A DNA stretch of 23,773 nt, taken from positions 1-23,773 of the forward strand of contig JBBDZP010000035.1 in assembly GCA_040900105.1 (NCBI GenBank), written 5' to 3'. The position numbers and the translations under genes are program-made. The notes under the pieces were generated by a model. It did not search any database, was not told the origin of the DNA, and saw only the letters and a program-made list of their open reading frames with translations. This document shows, piece after piece, positions 1 to 6,637 of the stretch (positions within the stretch are counted from its first letter, which is position 1; the number at the start of each line of letters is the position of its first letter). Source of the stretch: JACPDD01 sp040900105. GTDB lineage: Bacteria > Patescibacteriota > Microgenomatia > Levybacterales > UBA12049.

Positions 1-234
1 CTTATCATTCAATTTGTTTTCATAATCGGCATAGTACTTACAGTCGCTTTTATAATTTTATCAGGCATTCAATGGATAATATCAGGAGGAGACAAACAAA
101 AACTTCAGGCAGCAAGAGGAAGACTTATCTACTCAATAGTCGGACTCATAGTCATAGCCGGAGCATTTTTTATAGTAAGCACAGTAATTTCTCTTCTGGG
201 TGGTAATCCGTCATTTTTTCTAAATATCAAGTAG
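1..234 (+). CDS. T4SS pilin-like protein, copy 1 (5' end cut by window)
   Basis: The open frame enters from the left edge in frame 1 and stops at TAG 232-234, leaving 77 residues of a C-terminal part. It shows two hydrophobic helices separated by a short polar loop with the core GIQW-I-I-SGGDK followed by an A-x-R motif. The same core occurs in the next two genes. Small two-helix proteins of this type with an SGGD loop match the T4SS pilin (VirB2/TrbC-like) family that is common in Patescibacteria. By analogy it would be exported, inserted in the inner membrane and polymerised into a pilus or serve as a channel subunit. The start and any signal peptide are outside the window. Paralogy to the neighbours is seen directly; the pilin role is inferred from the family and from the VirB4/PrgI genes downstream. 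Confidence 0.8.
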   Translation, partial: LIIQFVFIIGIVLTVAFIILSGIQWIISGGDKQKLQAARGRLIYSIVGLIVIAGAFFIVSTVISLLGGNPSFFLNIK

Positions 235-249
235 GCAAAGTTCTGGGAC

Positions 250-279
250 TTGACAAAACGAAAATAAACTGACTATTAT
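250..279 (+). promoter_or_regulatory. Promoter of pilin copy 2, predicted leaderless start
   Basis: A perfect -35 TTGACA (250-255) is followed after 18 nt by the -10 TATTAT (274-279, five of six). A start 7 nt after the -10 falls at about 286, directly before the ATG at 287. There is no Shine-Dalgarno sequence, so a leaderless mRNA is predicted. Confidence 0.75.
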
Positions 280-286
280 TAAATTA

Positions 287-697
287 ATGAAAAGAATCAT
301 TCCTACAATTGCCACAGGAGCTGCCTATCTTCTTACAACAGTTTCCGCATTTGCCCAAACAATAAATGTTAAACCTCCTTCTGGATCTATACCTTCTAAT
401 ACGCCCGTAGAAAATTTCCCCCAATTCTTAATAAATCTCCTCTTTATAATAGGGCTTATTGTTGCCGTAGCATTTCTTATATATGGCGGCATAAAATGGA
501 TACTCTCAGGAGGAGACAAAACTGCAGTTGAAAGCGCAAGAAATCATATAATAGCGGCAATTGTTGGTCTTGTTATTATAGTTGGTGCTTTCTTTATAAT
601 AAGCATCGTTTTCACTTTGCTGGGAGTAGCAAACCCACTAACTGGCGGGCAGTTTCAGTTGCCTAAATTAAATGCCCCAGGACCCACAGCACCCTAA
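287..697 (+). CDS. T4SS pilin-like protein, copy 2
   Basis: This 136-residue protein has an N-terminal signal peptide (charged MKR start, hydrophobic stretch, likely cleavage near A-F-A-Q at residues 21-24). Two membrane helices follow (about 47-68 and 86-112) around the loop GIKWILSGGDK. The tail is short and rich in Pro, Leu and Gln. This is the organisation of VirB2/TrbC-like pilins. The protein closely resembles the cut gene before it and, less closely, the one after it, so this is a tandem paralogous array. It has its own promoter placed so that the transcript would begin at the ATG. The likely role is the major pilin or membrane channel subunit of the T4SS-like apparatus encoded downstream. 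The family assignment comes from motif and context. Confidence 0.82.
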   Translation: MKRIIPTIATGAAYLLTTVSAFAQTINVKPPSGSIPSNTPVENFPQFLINLLFIIGLIVAVAFLIYGGIKWILSGGDKTAVESARNHIIAAIVGLVIIVGAFFIISIVFTLLGVANPLTGGQFQLPKLNAPGPTAP

Positions 698-712
698 CTA
701 CTAACCCATACC

Positions 713-742
713 TTGCCATACAGATCTTATTTCTGCTAATCT
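713..742 (+). promoter_or_regulatory. Promoter of pilin copy 3, predicted leaderless start
   Basis: A -35 TTGCCA (713-718) and a -10 TAATCT (737-742) are 18 nt apart, with TG (734-735) one base before the -10 (extended type). A start 7 nt after the -10 is position 749, exactly the A of the ATG. The -10 hexamer itself is weak. Confidence 0.6.
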
Positions 743-748
743 TTCCTT

Positions 749-1069
749 ATGGAATGGAATAAAATAATTCCCAACTGTGTAACACAGGATTCAGTTGCAA
801 CTTTAAGCTGTATTCCTGCAGTTTTTCAACTCGTTCTTAATTTTGCTTTTGGCTTTGCCGGAATTGCTGCTTTATTCTTTGTATTCTTTGCAGGAATTAA
901 ATTCCTAACATCCGGAGGAGATGCAAAGCAAGTTGAGGGCGCAAGAAAAACTCTGACCTATGCAATTTTGGGGCTTGTAGTCGTACTATTATCTTTTGCG
1001 GTTATTAACGTAATCAGCCAAATTACTGGAGCCGAATGCATTCTTAACTTCGGCTTTGACGTTTGTTAG
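749..1069 (+). CDS. T4SS pilin-like protein, copy 3 (no obvious signal peptide)
   Basis: This 106-residue protein has two hydrophobic helices (about 27-50 and 68-92) around the loop GIKFLTSGGD, matching the loop of the two preceding paralogues. It lacks the charged N-terminus plus hydrophobic signal seen in copy 2. Instead it has a short polar N-terminus with Cys at about 10 and 21, and two further Cys near the C-terminus (one is the last residue). Disulfides on the outer face are possible. A divergent T4SS pilin-like or channel subunit is the best reading. The last 26 nt overlap the tail of the convergent metalloprotease-like gene. A promoter lies directly upstream and no Shine-Dalgarno sequence is seen. 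Confidence 0.75.
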   Translation: MEWNKIIPNCVTQDSVATLSCIPAVFQLVLNFAFGFAGIAALFFVFFAGIKFLTSGGDAKQVEGARKTLTYAILGLVVVLLSFAVINVISQITGAECILNFGFDVC

Positions 1070-1730
1070 CTCCCAAGACAACTAATTTAAGAACAGCTAT
1101 AGCCACTACATCTATTACAAGCGTCCACAGTAAGAAAGTATTTATCTGATTAAAAAACCGAAGCGCTGGTTCTGTGTTCAATAAAGATACGAAAGCATCT
1201 ATTGGCCACCTTAAATTTGCAATGTATAAAGTTAAAACTAAAATAGCTAAAACTACGACAAGCTCCAAAATTCCCTCCAAGTCCTTTTTGCTTGAAAACA
1301 TTGTATTCCCTACCTCGAAGAGAAGGTAAACAGCAACTGCGGAATAAAGAAAAGTTGCTTGATCTTTTAAAAGAAATGGAATTCCCAGCACTACTCCCAG
1401 ACCAACTAGAAGCGGGGCAATTCCTATGAGAGCTCTCCTTACTATATCTGTCTTTCCTATCATCACGCTTCCAAGCCTTAGCTCTCCATCTTCTTTTAGC
1501 TTTGGCAGTAAGTCAATATTCCCTACTGGTACAAAAAGAATTCCGGCTGCAAACATGTGGGACAATTCGTGAATAACTACTCCTGGAAAAAACAACAGGG
1601 CAACAACAGTTGCTACTACGGCTCTACTTTTAGTAATAAAAAATAGAGCTCTTGAGAGCGTTTTAGTCAAAGATTTTGAAAACAAGAAAAGAATGCTAAG
1701 TTCAATTAAGAAAATGAGAATATACTGCAT
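1044..1730 (-). CDS. Membrane metalloprotease-like protein with HELSH motif (M50-like)
   Basis: The 228-residue protein is very hydrophobic, with about six membrane segments. It carries a zinc-protease motif HELSH (residues 54-58) in the first third, just after a hydrophobic stretch, as in site-2/M50-type or related intramembrane metallopeptidases. I do not see a clear second zinc ligand of the usual D-G type in the C-terminal half. It could therefore be a divergent M50 member, a different HExxH membrane peptidase, or an inactive relative. It lies on the opposite strand within the pilin/PrgI cluster, overlaps pilin copy 3 tail to tail by 26 nt, and has an extended -10 just before its ATG. A role in processing or turnover of membrane proteins is inference only. 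Confidence 0.6.
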   Translation of the reverse strand: MQYILIFLIELSILFLFSKSLTKTLSRALFFITKSRAVVATVVALLFFPGVVIHELSHMFAAGILFVPVGNIDLLPKLKEDGELRLGSVMIGKTDIVRRALIGIAPLLVGLGVVLGIPFLLKDQATFLYSAVAVYLLFEVGNTMFSSKKDLEGILELVVVLAILVLTLYIANLRWPIDAFVSLLNTEPALRFFNQINTFLLWTLVIDVVAIAVLKLVVLGANKRQSRS

Positions 1731-1738
1731 CTTTTCTT

Positions 1739-1747
1739 AGTATAGCA
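1739..1747 (-). promoter_or_regulatory. Extended -10 promoter of the metalloprotease-like gene
   Basis: On the minus strand TGC-TATACT ends at 1739. A start 7 nt further is 1732, two bases before the ATG whose first base is 1730. This gives an essentially leaderless mRNA. No good -35 is seen, as is usual for extended -10 promoters. Confidence 0.65.
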
Positions 1748-1805
1748 GCAGTTAAAATCCGGACTTTTCACAGTTAGCCTCAGCGGTTGACCTATTTTGA
1801 TAGCC

Positions 1806-1834
1806 TTGCATAGGGATTTTTCACGTTATACGCT
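1806..1834 (+). promoter_or_regulatory. Possible promoter of the PrgI-TraC-VirB4 operon
   Basis: A -35-like TTGCAT (1806-1811) is followed after 17 nt by a poor -10 TACGCT (1829-1834). The predicted start, about 1841, touches the ATG at 1842. The hexamers are weak, but the geometry is the same as at the stronger leaderless promoters in this window. Confidence 0.35.
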
Positions 1835-1841
1835 ATTTAAT

Positions 1842-2999
1842 ATGGAAGGACATCCGATACCGCAAGACATTACAGGTTTTCAATTTAAGCTTATAGGGGA
1901 CATGACAATAAAACAGTTTGCCTACCTTGCGTGTGGCGCTGTTCTTGCCTGGATCTTCTATGCCCTCCCGCTTCCCGGCATCATAAAGCTTCCGATCTCC
2001 GCGTTTTTTGCTCTTGCCGGCGTAGGTTTTGCGTTTTTTCCTATCTCTGGAAGACCAATGGATATAATGGCAGTTAATTTTATAAAGGCTCTTTTTACTC
2101 CCTCACAGTACGTTTATCAAAAAACGGGGGGGAGCTTGTCTCCGATAGGCTTTATGAACGCAGAGGAAGAGCCGAAAAATGAAGTTGACAAAAAAGAAAT
2201 GGTTTTCTTCTCTTCTCTTTTTCAAAGAAACCAGAATAACTCCCAACCCCAAGCTCCACGAATAATAACTTCGGAGGTTGTTGGGGGAGAGAAACCTAGA
2301 GAGAAAAAAGAACCTGCCTCGCAGGAAGGCGGGAATGTGCAAGAAAAAGAAGAGCATCTGGCACAAGAAGAGCAAGTCATAAAAAAAGAACTGCAGGAGG
2401 CAAAAACCCAAGAAGAAGCCGCGGTTAACACTCCCAGCTCCCAAGACATGCACCAAAAAGTATTGGAACTTGAGAAGATTCTCAACGAAACAACGGCACA
2501 AAGACAAGAGCTTGAGAGACAAATTTTGGAGCTTCAGAAAAAACTTAACAATACCCAACCACAGAATGCGCTCGCCTTTAATGCAGACGCGCCTAAGAAA
2601 GAGACAAAAAACGTAAGGAGTATTCCAAGCGCACTGGCAAGGAGTACGGGAGTACCAATTGCGCCAGACTTTCCAAACCTTTTAACCGGAATTGTAAAAG
2701 ACCCAAGAGGCAATCCCCTTCCAAACATTTTAGTTGAAGTAAAAGACAAGGAAAGAAACCCCGTAAGAGCGTTCAAAACAAACGGGCTTGGTCAGTTTGC
2801 ATCTGCAACCGCTCTTGCAAATGGCATCTACGACATTGTCTTTGAAGACCCAAGGGGACAGCATAAATTTGACATAGTTGAGATAAACGCAACTGGAGAA
2901 ATAATTCTCCCCCTTGAGATAATCTCCCAGGATGCTCGCGAAGAACTTAGAAAATCCCTTTTTTCCGCCCAAGGCGGATCCGCCACGGGCGGAAATTAA
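1842..2999 (+). CDS. PrgI-family (VirB3-like) protein with coiled coil and regulatory-like beta domain
   Basis: From ATG 1842 this is 385 residues. An in-frame TTG at 1797 would add 15 residues, but PrgI proteins normally begin just before the HPIPQDITGFQFKLIGDMTIKQ-type motif, and a promoter-like sequence sits between the two codons. Residues ~1-95 are the PrgI domain with two membrane helices (about 25-75), the VirB3-like inner-membrane partner of VirB4. Residues ~165-240 form a Glu/Gln/Lys-rich coiled coil. Residues ~276-370 resemble a carboxypeptidase-regulatory/Cna-B-like beta sandwich (TGIVKDPRGNPLPNI... then NGIYDI). The C-terminus is encoded by a double 15-bp palindrome giving SAQGG-SATGG-N. 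It is the first gene of a tight operon with the TraC-like and virB4 genes (2-nt gap, then a 4-nt overlap). The extra domains may link the channel to other envelope parts (inference). Confidence 0.82.
   Translation: MEGHPIPQDITGFQFKLIGDMTIKQFAYLACGAVLAWIFYALPLPGIIKLPISAFFALAGVGFAFFPISGRPMDIMAVNFIKALFTPSQYVYQKTGGSLSPIGFMNAEEEPKNEVDKKEMVFFSSLFQRNQNNSQPQAPRIITSEVVGGEKPREKKEPASQEGGNVQEKEEHLAQEEQVIKKELQEAKTQEEAAVNTPSSQDMHQKVLELEKILNETTAQRQELERQILELQKKLNNTQPQNALAFNADAPKKETKNVRSIPSALARSTGVPIAPDFPNLLTGIVKDPRGNPLPNILVEVKDKERNPVRAFKTNGLGQFASATALANGIYDIVFEDPRGQHKFDIVEINATGEIILPLEIISQDAREELRKSLFSAQGGSATGGN
2964..2993. repeat. Tandem double palindrome TCCGCC-nnn-GGCGGA
   Basis: Two 15-bp units follow each other directly: TCCGCC-CAA-GGCGGA and TCCGCC-ACG-GGCGGA. 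Each forms a 6-bp GC stem with a 3-nt loop. They are read in frame as S-A-x-G-G twice and form the last codons before the stop of the PrgI-family gene. They belong to the same family as copies at 16124, 22496 and 22945. Confidence 0.85.
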
Positions 3000-3001
3000 C
3001 C

Positions 3002-3694
3002 ATGAAAAAAACTGCCCAAAAAACGGCTTCAACGCAAAAGTTTATAGAAATAGAGGGAATCGAAGGTAACATTGCCTACTTCTCCGGAGGAAATGCATCT
3101 TTGGCCATAGAAGTAACAGCAACTAATTTTGCCCTTTTATCTAAGGGGGAGCAAGAAGCAAAAATAGCCTCATACGTTGCGTTCCTTAATTCCCTTTCTT
3201 TTCCCATTCAGATTTTTATAAGAAATAAGCAACTTGATATATCCTCCTACCTTAAGCTCCTTGAAGCACAAGAGGCAAGTGAACAAAATCCATTGGTCAA
3301 GGAGAGGATTAGGCTTTACAGAGGATTTGTAGGAAATTTGGTGAAGGTAAACATGGTGCTGGATAAAAATTTCTATATTGTCGTCTCCTATTCTCATCTT
3401 GAAAAGGGCATTGGGGCAGCGGCAAAATCCATGAAGCATGGAGGAGGCCCTTCTTCGGATTTTGCGGGCAACGCAAAGGCATCGCTGCACACAAAAGCAC
3501 AAGCGATACAAAGTCAGCTTCAAAGCTTGAACCTTAAAACCAAAGTCCTTTCTCAAAATGAACTCCTGCAGCTTTTTTATGAAGCTTACAACGGAGATCC
3601 CACCCAGACCGGACAAGCAAATACAGGAACTCCTGTCGTATCAGCCAAAGGCGAATCGTCCCCTGGGCAAAAACAGCAGACAGCAACATTATGA
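3002..3694 (+). CDS. TraC-like protein, probable separate N-terminal part of VirB4 machinery
   Basis: This soluble protein of 230 residues has no membrane helix. Residues ~15-130 hold a mixed alpha/beta region (FIEIEGIEG.IAYF, then YVAFLNSLSFPIQIFIRN, then ERIRLYRGFVGNLV) like the TraC-like domain that precedes VirB4 in Patescibacteria and Gram-positive conjugative systems. That domain corresponds to the N-terminal part of larger VirB4/TraC proteins. The last ~35 residues are low-complexity (Gly, Thr, Gln, Ser). It starts 2 nt after the PrgI stop, and its own TGA overlaps the virB4 ATG (ATGA), so translational coupling is likely. Probable role: assembles with VirB4 at the inner face of the T4SS channel. 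The family is recognised with moderate confidence; the role comes from context. Confidence 0.7.
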   Translation: MKKTAQKTASTQKFIEIEGIEGNIAYFSGGNASLAIEVTATNFALLSKGEQEAKIASYVAFLNSLSFPIQIFIRNKQLDISSYLKLLEAQEASEQNPLVKERIRLYRGFVGNLVKVNMVLDKNFYIVVSYSHLEKGIGAAAKSMKHGGGPSSDFAGNAKASLHTKAQAIQSQLQSLNLKTKVLSQNELLQLFYEAYNGDPTQTGQANTGTPVVSAKGESSPGQKQQTATL

Positions 3695-5574
3695 AACTTT
3701 TTGGAGGAATAAAAAGCAAACAACAACCGGCGGCTGCCGCAACTCCCGCAGGGCAGAGCCCTCTGGGCGGCGCCACGGCAATGCTTGAGAGAGGAATGAC
3801 ATCCATAAAGGATGTTTTGGCACCTTCTTCTGTTGAGGTGGATTTTAATTTTATTAGATCGGGCGATCATTTTTATAAAACCTTTTTTGTGGCTGGATAC
3901 CCAAGATTTGTGTCCGCGAATTGGCTTGCTCCTGTTATTAATTTTGAGCATTCAATGAATGTTTCCCTGTTTATTTACCCGACCACATCTGCAGATATTC
4001 TTTCTGACCTTAGAAGGAAAGTTGCCGAGATGGAAGCAACCATTGCTTCTCAAATTGACGAAGGACAAGCCGTAGACCCACAAGTAAAAGCCGCTTTGGA
4101 AGATGCCCTTTCTATTCAGGACGAACTTGCGAAAGGAGTTGAGCGTTTTTTTCAAGTAAGCTTCTATATAACATTAAAGGCAGACACCAAGCAGGAAGTT
4201 GAAGAAGCGAGTAAAAGACTGCAAACTGTTCTTTCATCTTTACTTCTTGTTGCGAAAGCGTCCACACTTCAAATGGAGGACGGATTTAAATCAACAACTC
4301 CCATGGGACAAGACAGGCTTTTTATAACACGCAATATGGACACGACATCTCTTGCCCTAAGTTTTCCCTTTAGCTCCGCGACTCTTACGCAAGACAAGGG
4401 AATAATGTACGGGCTTAACAAACAGAATGAATCCCTTATTGTTTTTGACAGATTTTCCCTTGAGAATGCCAACGAGATAGTTTTGGGAAAATCCGGGGCT
4501 GGAAAATCATATCTTATAAAACTGGAGGCAATGCGCCAGTTTATGTTTGGCACAGAGGTAATAATAATAGATCCCGAAGGAGAATATGAAGCCCTGGCCA
4601 GAACAATGGGAGGAGAACACGTGGCCTTTTCCCCGACGTCACCCGTTAAGATAAATCCTTTTGACTTGTCCGGAATTTACGAAGAGGGAGAAAACGAACT
4701 GGGACTTAAAATACTTTCTCTCCACGGACTTTTGAAAATTGTCTTAGGAGAACTAGATCCTGCACACGATGCGATTCTAGACAGAGCCCTGGTTGAAACG
4801 TACAAACAAAAAGGAATTACGATCGATCCCGCAACGCAAGCAAAAGAACCCCCGCTTATGGACGACCTATACAAAGTTCTCATCGCTACTCAAGACAGAG
4901 AATCCCAAGCGCTAGCTCTAAGGCTTGAAAAATTTATAAAAGGATCACTCTCGGGAATTTTTAACCAACAAAGTAACTTTGATATCAAAAATCCTTTTAC
5001 TGTTTTTTCAATTAGAGGACTTGAAGAGGAGCTAAGGCCAATAGCCATGCACATAATTTTGGATTTTGTCTGGACAAAGATGAGAAAAACCCTTAAAAAG
5101 CGGCTTCTTATTATGGACGAGGCATGGTATATGATGAAACACGAAGACTCCGCTTCTTTTGTATATGGAATTGCCAAAAGAGCACGTAAGTATTACCTTG
5201 CGTTAACCACTGCAACTCAGGACGTTTCTGATTTCTTGACTACGGAATATGGCAAGGCAGTATTGTCCAATTCCTCAATTCAAATGCTTATGAAGCAAAG
5301 TCCAACCGAAGTTGACTTGGTGTCTAAAACCTTTTATCTATCCGAGGGAGAGAAGCAATTTTTGTTGGGAGCCGGAATCGGAGAAGGACTCTTCTTTGCC
5401 GGACAAAATCATGTTAGCATGAAAGTAGTTGCCGCACCGTTTGAGCACAACATTATTACCTCTGATCCGGAAGAACTTCTAAAAATGCGCCAGCAGAATA
5501 TCGCCCCTGTACCCGAAGCTTCTCCGGCAATTCCAGCCGAGAATCCACAACCAAACGCAACTCAACAATCGTGA
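3691..5574 (+). CDS. virB4: VirB4-type T4SS ATPase
   Basis: This 627-residue protein has an N-terminal VirB4 region (~40-250), a Walker A motif GKSGAGKS at 266-273, then VIIIDPEGEYEAL. Its Walker B region is LLIMDEAW at 472-479 (D476, E477), followed by an arginine-containing stretch and the Q-rich motif of VirB4/HerA-type hexameric ATPases. It powers substrate or pilin translocation at the inner membrane. The usual full-length VirB4 is ~800 residues; the missing N-terminal part is probably supplied by the TraC-like gene just upstream. It overlaps that gene by 4 nt (ATGA). The tail (~600-627) is Pro/Ala/Gln-rich. The stop TGA at 5572 doubles as the TG of the extended -10 of the next gene. Confidence 0.93.
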   Translation: MKLFGGIKSKQQPAAAATPAGQSPLGGATAMLERGMTSIKDVLAPSSVEVDFNFIRSGDHFYKTFFVAGYPRFVSANWLAPVINFEHSMNVSLFIYPTTSADILSDLRRKVAEMEATIASQIDEGQAVDPQVKAALEDALSIQDELAKGVERFFQVSFYITLKADTKQEVEEASKRLQTVLSSLLLVAKASTLQMEDGFKSTTPMGQDRLFITRNMDTTSLALSFPFSSATLTQDKGIMYGLNKQNESLIVFDRFSLENANEIVLGKSGAGKSYLIKLEAMRQFMFGTEVIIIDPEGEYEALARTMGGEHVAFSPTSPVKINPFDLSGIYEEGENELGLKILSLHGLLKIVLGELDPAHDAILDRALVETYKQKGITIDPATQAKEPPLMDDLYKVLIATQDRESQALALRLEKFIKGSLSGIFNQQSNFDIKNPFTVFSIRGLEEELRPIAMHIILDFVWTKMRKTLKKRLLIMDEAWYMMKHEDSASFVYGIAKRARKYYLALTTATQDVSDFLTTEYGKAVLSNSSIQMLMKQSPTEVDLVSKTFYLSEGEKQFLLGAGIGEGLFFAGQNHVSMKVVAAPFEHNIITSDPEELLKMRQQNIAPVPEASPAIPAENPQPNATQQS

Positions 5575-5580
5575 TATTAT
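5572..5580 (+). promoter_or_regulatory. Extended -10 promoter of the GIY-YIG gene, predicted leaderless
   Basis: TGA-TATTAT (5572-5580) is an extended -10 whose TGA is also the virB4 stop codon. A start 7 nt after the -10 is 5587, exactly the A of the next ATG. Confidence 0.7.
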
Positions 5581-5586
5581 CTTATT

Positions 5587-5904
5587 ATGCCTAGTAATAC
5601 AACCTCCCACATATTCTTTTATGCTTATGTACTGGAAAGCTTAAAAGATGGCCAACGCTACATAGGCTATACTGAGAATCTCAAGAGAAGAATAAAAGAA
5701 CATGAAGACGGTAAGAATTTTTCTACCAAACCCAGGTTACCATTTAAGCTCATATATTTCGAAGGCTGTTTGGACGAAATGGATGCCAAGCGCCGAGAGC
5801 ATTACCTCAAAACGACACAAGGACGTAGATTTTTAGGATTAAGACTAATAAACTATAAGCATCAATCCCAATCGGCGCTTTCAAATGGGAGGTTGATATA
5901 CTAG
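5587..5904 (+). CDS. GIY-YIG domain protein (YhbQ/UvrC-type nuclease fold)
   Basis: This small 105-residue protein is almost entirely one GIY-YIG domain. The first motif is FYAYVLES (11-18) and the second is RYIGYT (24-29). A conserved Arg lies in NLKRRIKEH (R34/R35). The likely metal-binding Glu is in KRREHYLK (E71), followed by QGRRFL. Stand-alone proteins of this kind are structure-specific or non-specific endonucleases of uncertain function; some are linked to repair and some to mobile DNA. It sits between virB4 and the transglycosylase gene and has its own leaderless-type promoter. It may therefore be a passenger in the T4SS locus or a nuclease that works on transferred DNA. The domain is clear; the role is unknown. 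Confidence 0.88.
   Translation: MPSNTTSHIFFYAYVLESLKDGQRYIGYTENLKRRIKEHEDGKNFSTKPRLPFKLIYFEGCLDEMDAKRREHYLKTTQGRRFLGLRLINYKHQSQSALSNGRLIY
5894..5902 (+). promoter_or_regulatory. Extended -10 promoter of the transglycosylase gene
   Basis: TGA-TATACT (5894-5902) lies inside the last codons of the GIY-YIG gene. The ATG at 5907 begins 4 nt after the -10, a little closer than elsewhere. The transcript would start at or inside the first codon unless the discriminator is short, so this is less certain than the others. Confidence 0.5.
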
Positions 5905-5906
5905 GT

Positions 5907-6629
5907 ATGGATGACGACCAAAGAGATTCTGGACAGCGCCGCAGAAGCGCTGTAGATACTGCCAATAATGTTTTTACCGCCGTAAGCAGGGTTAGGAAGG
6001 GCGCTCAAGTAGCCGGCCTAATTGGAGCGAATATTTGGGTAGTAGTGGGAATTATTGTCGGAATTACTCTATTAACCTTTATACTTACTTTGACTGGAGG
6101 CTCTGCCTCTGGTATTCCAGAAGGAGGAAGCGAACAAGCCGCAAGCCCAACTCTTGCCGCCCCCGGCGGAGGCGTTATATCGGGATCTGGACGCGCCTGT
6201 ACAGTTCCCTTTGAAGGGAAAGGCAAATGCTCCGTAGACAATCTTAAACCCTACTTTGGAGGGGACGAGAAAAAAGCTATTATTGCATCCCTGATCTGTC
6301 AAGCCGAAAGCTCCAGCAATCCATATGCCATAAATCCAACTTGCCCAGATTACAGCGTTGGTCTTTTTCAAATTAACCTCATTGCCCATTGCCCAGGAGC
6401 ATATAGTGCTCCATATAGCGCCTGCAAGGTTGCAGGGCAAGTAGGAGAAGGCAAGAGAGATGTATGCCAAAAAACATGGTGGGTCCCAGAAGAAAATATT
6501 CGATATTCAGCATCATCAGCTTTGTCCAACGGTGGCACTGTGTGGACACCATGGACAACATTGACTACGCCCAAACCTGGCAGGCCATCTGTTAAAAATA
6601 TATTGACTGGATGTGGCATATCCCTTTAA
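5907..6629 (+). CDS. Membrane-anchored lytic transglycosylase-like protein (VirB1-like)
   Basis: This 240-residue protein begins with a charged cytoplasmic segment (1-35) and one membrane helix (~40-62). A Gly/Ser/Ala/Pro linker leads into an extracytoplasmic SLT/lysozyme-like domain. The domain shows the catalytic Glu context I-C-Q-A-E134-S-S-S-N-P-Y-A-I-N and then SVGLFQINL (150-158), the two hallmarks of soluble-lytic-transglycosylase folds. Six or more Cys in the outer part suggest disulfides. It would cut peptidoglycan to let the T4SS-like apparatus pass the wall, as VirB1 does. It follows virB4 and the GIY-YIG gene on the same strand. The domain call comes from motifs; the T4SS role comes from context. 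Confidence 0.8.
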   Translation: MDDDQRDSGQRRRSAVDTANNVFTAVSRVRKGAQVAGLIGANIWVVVGIIVGITLLTFILTLTGGSASGIPEGGSEQAASPTLAAPGGGVISGSGRACTVPFEGKGKCSVDNLKPYFGGDEKKAIIASLICQAESSSNPYAINPTCPDYSVGLFQINLIAHCPGAYSAPYSACKVAGQVGEGKRDVCQKTWWVPEENIRYSASSALSNGGTVWTPWTTLTTPKPGRPSVKNILTGCGISL

Positions 6630-6632
6630 TCT
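6603..6632 (+). promoter_or_regulatory. Promoter of the small anchored protein gene
   Basis: A -35 TTGACT (6603-6608) is followed either by TTTAAT (6625-6630, spacer 16) or TAATCT (6627-6632, spacer 18). The predicted starts (6637-6639) straddle the ATG at 6638, again leaderless-type. Confidence 0.55.
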
Positions 6633-6637
6633 AAGGT

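Noticed and set aside
2103..2558. 151-residue minus-strand open frame
   Set aside because: It is antisense to the coiled-coil region of the PrgI gene. Its Phe/Leu-rich product is the expected mirror of Glu/Lys/Gln codons.
5572..5574. Possible reading-through of TGA as an amino acid
   Set aside because: TGA ends virB4, the TraC-like gene, rnpA and others at sensible lengths. No gene needs a recoded TGA.
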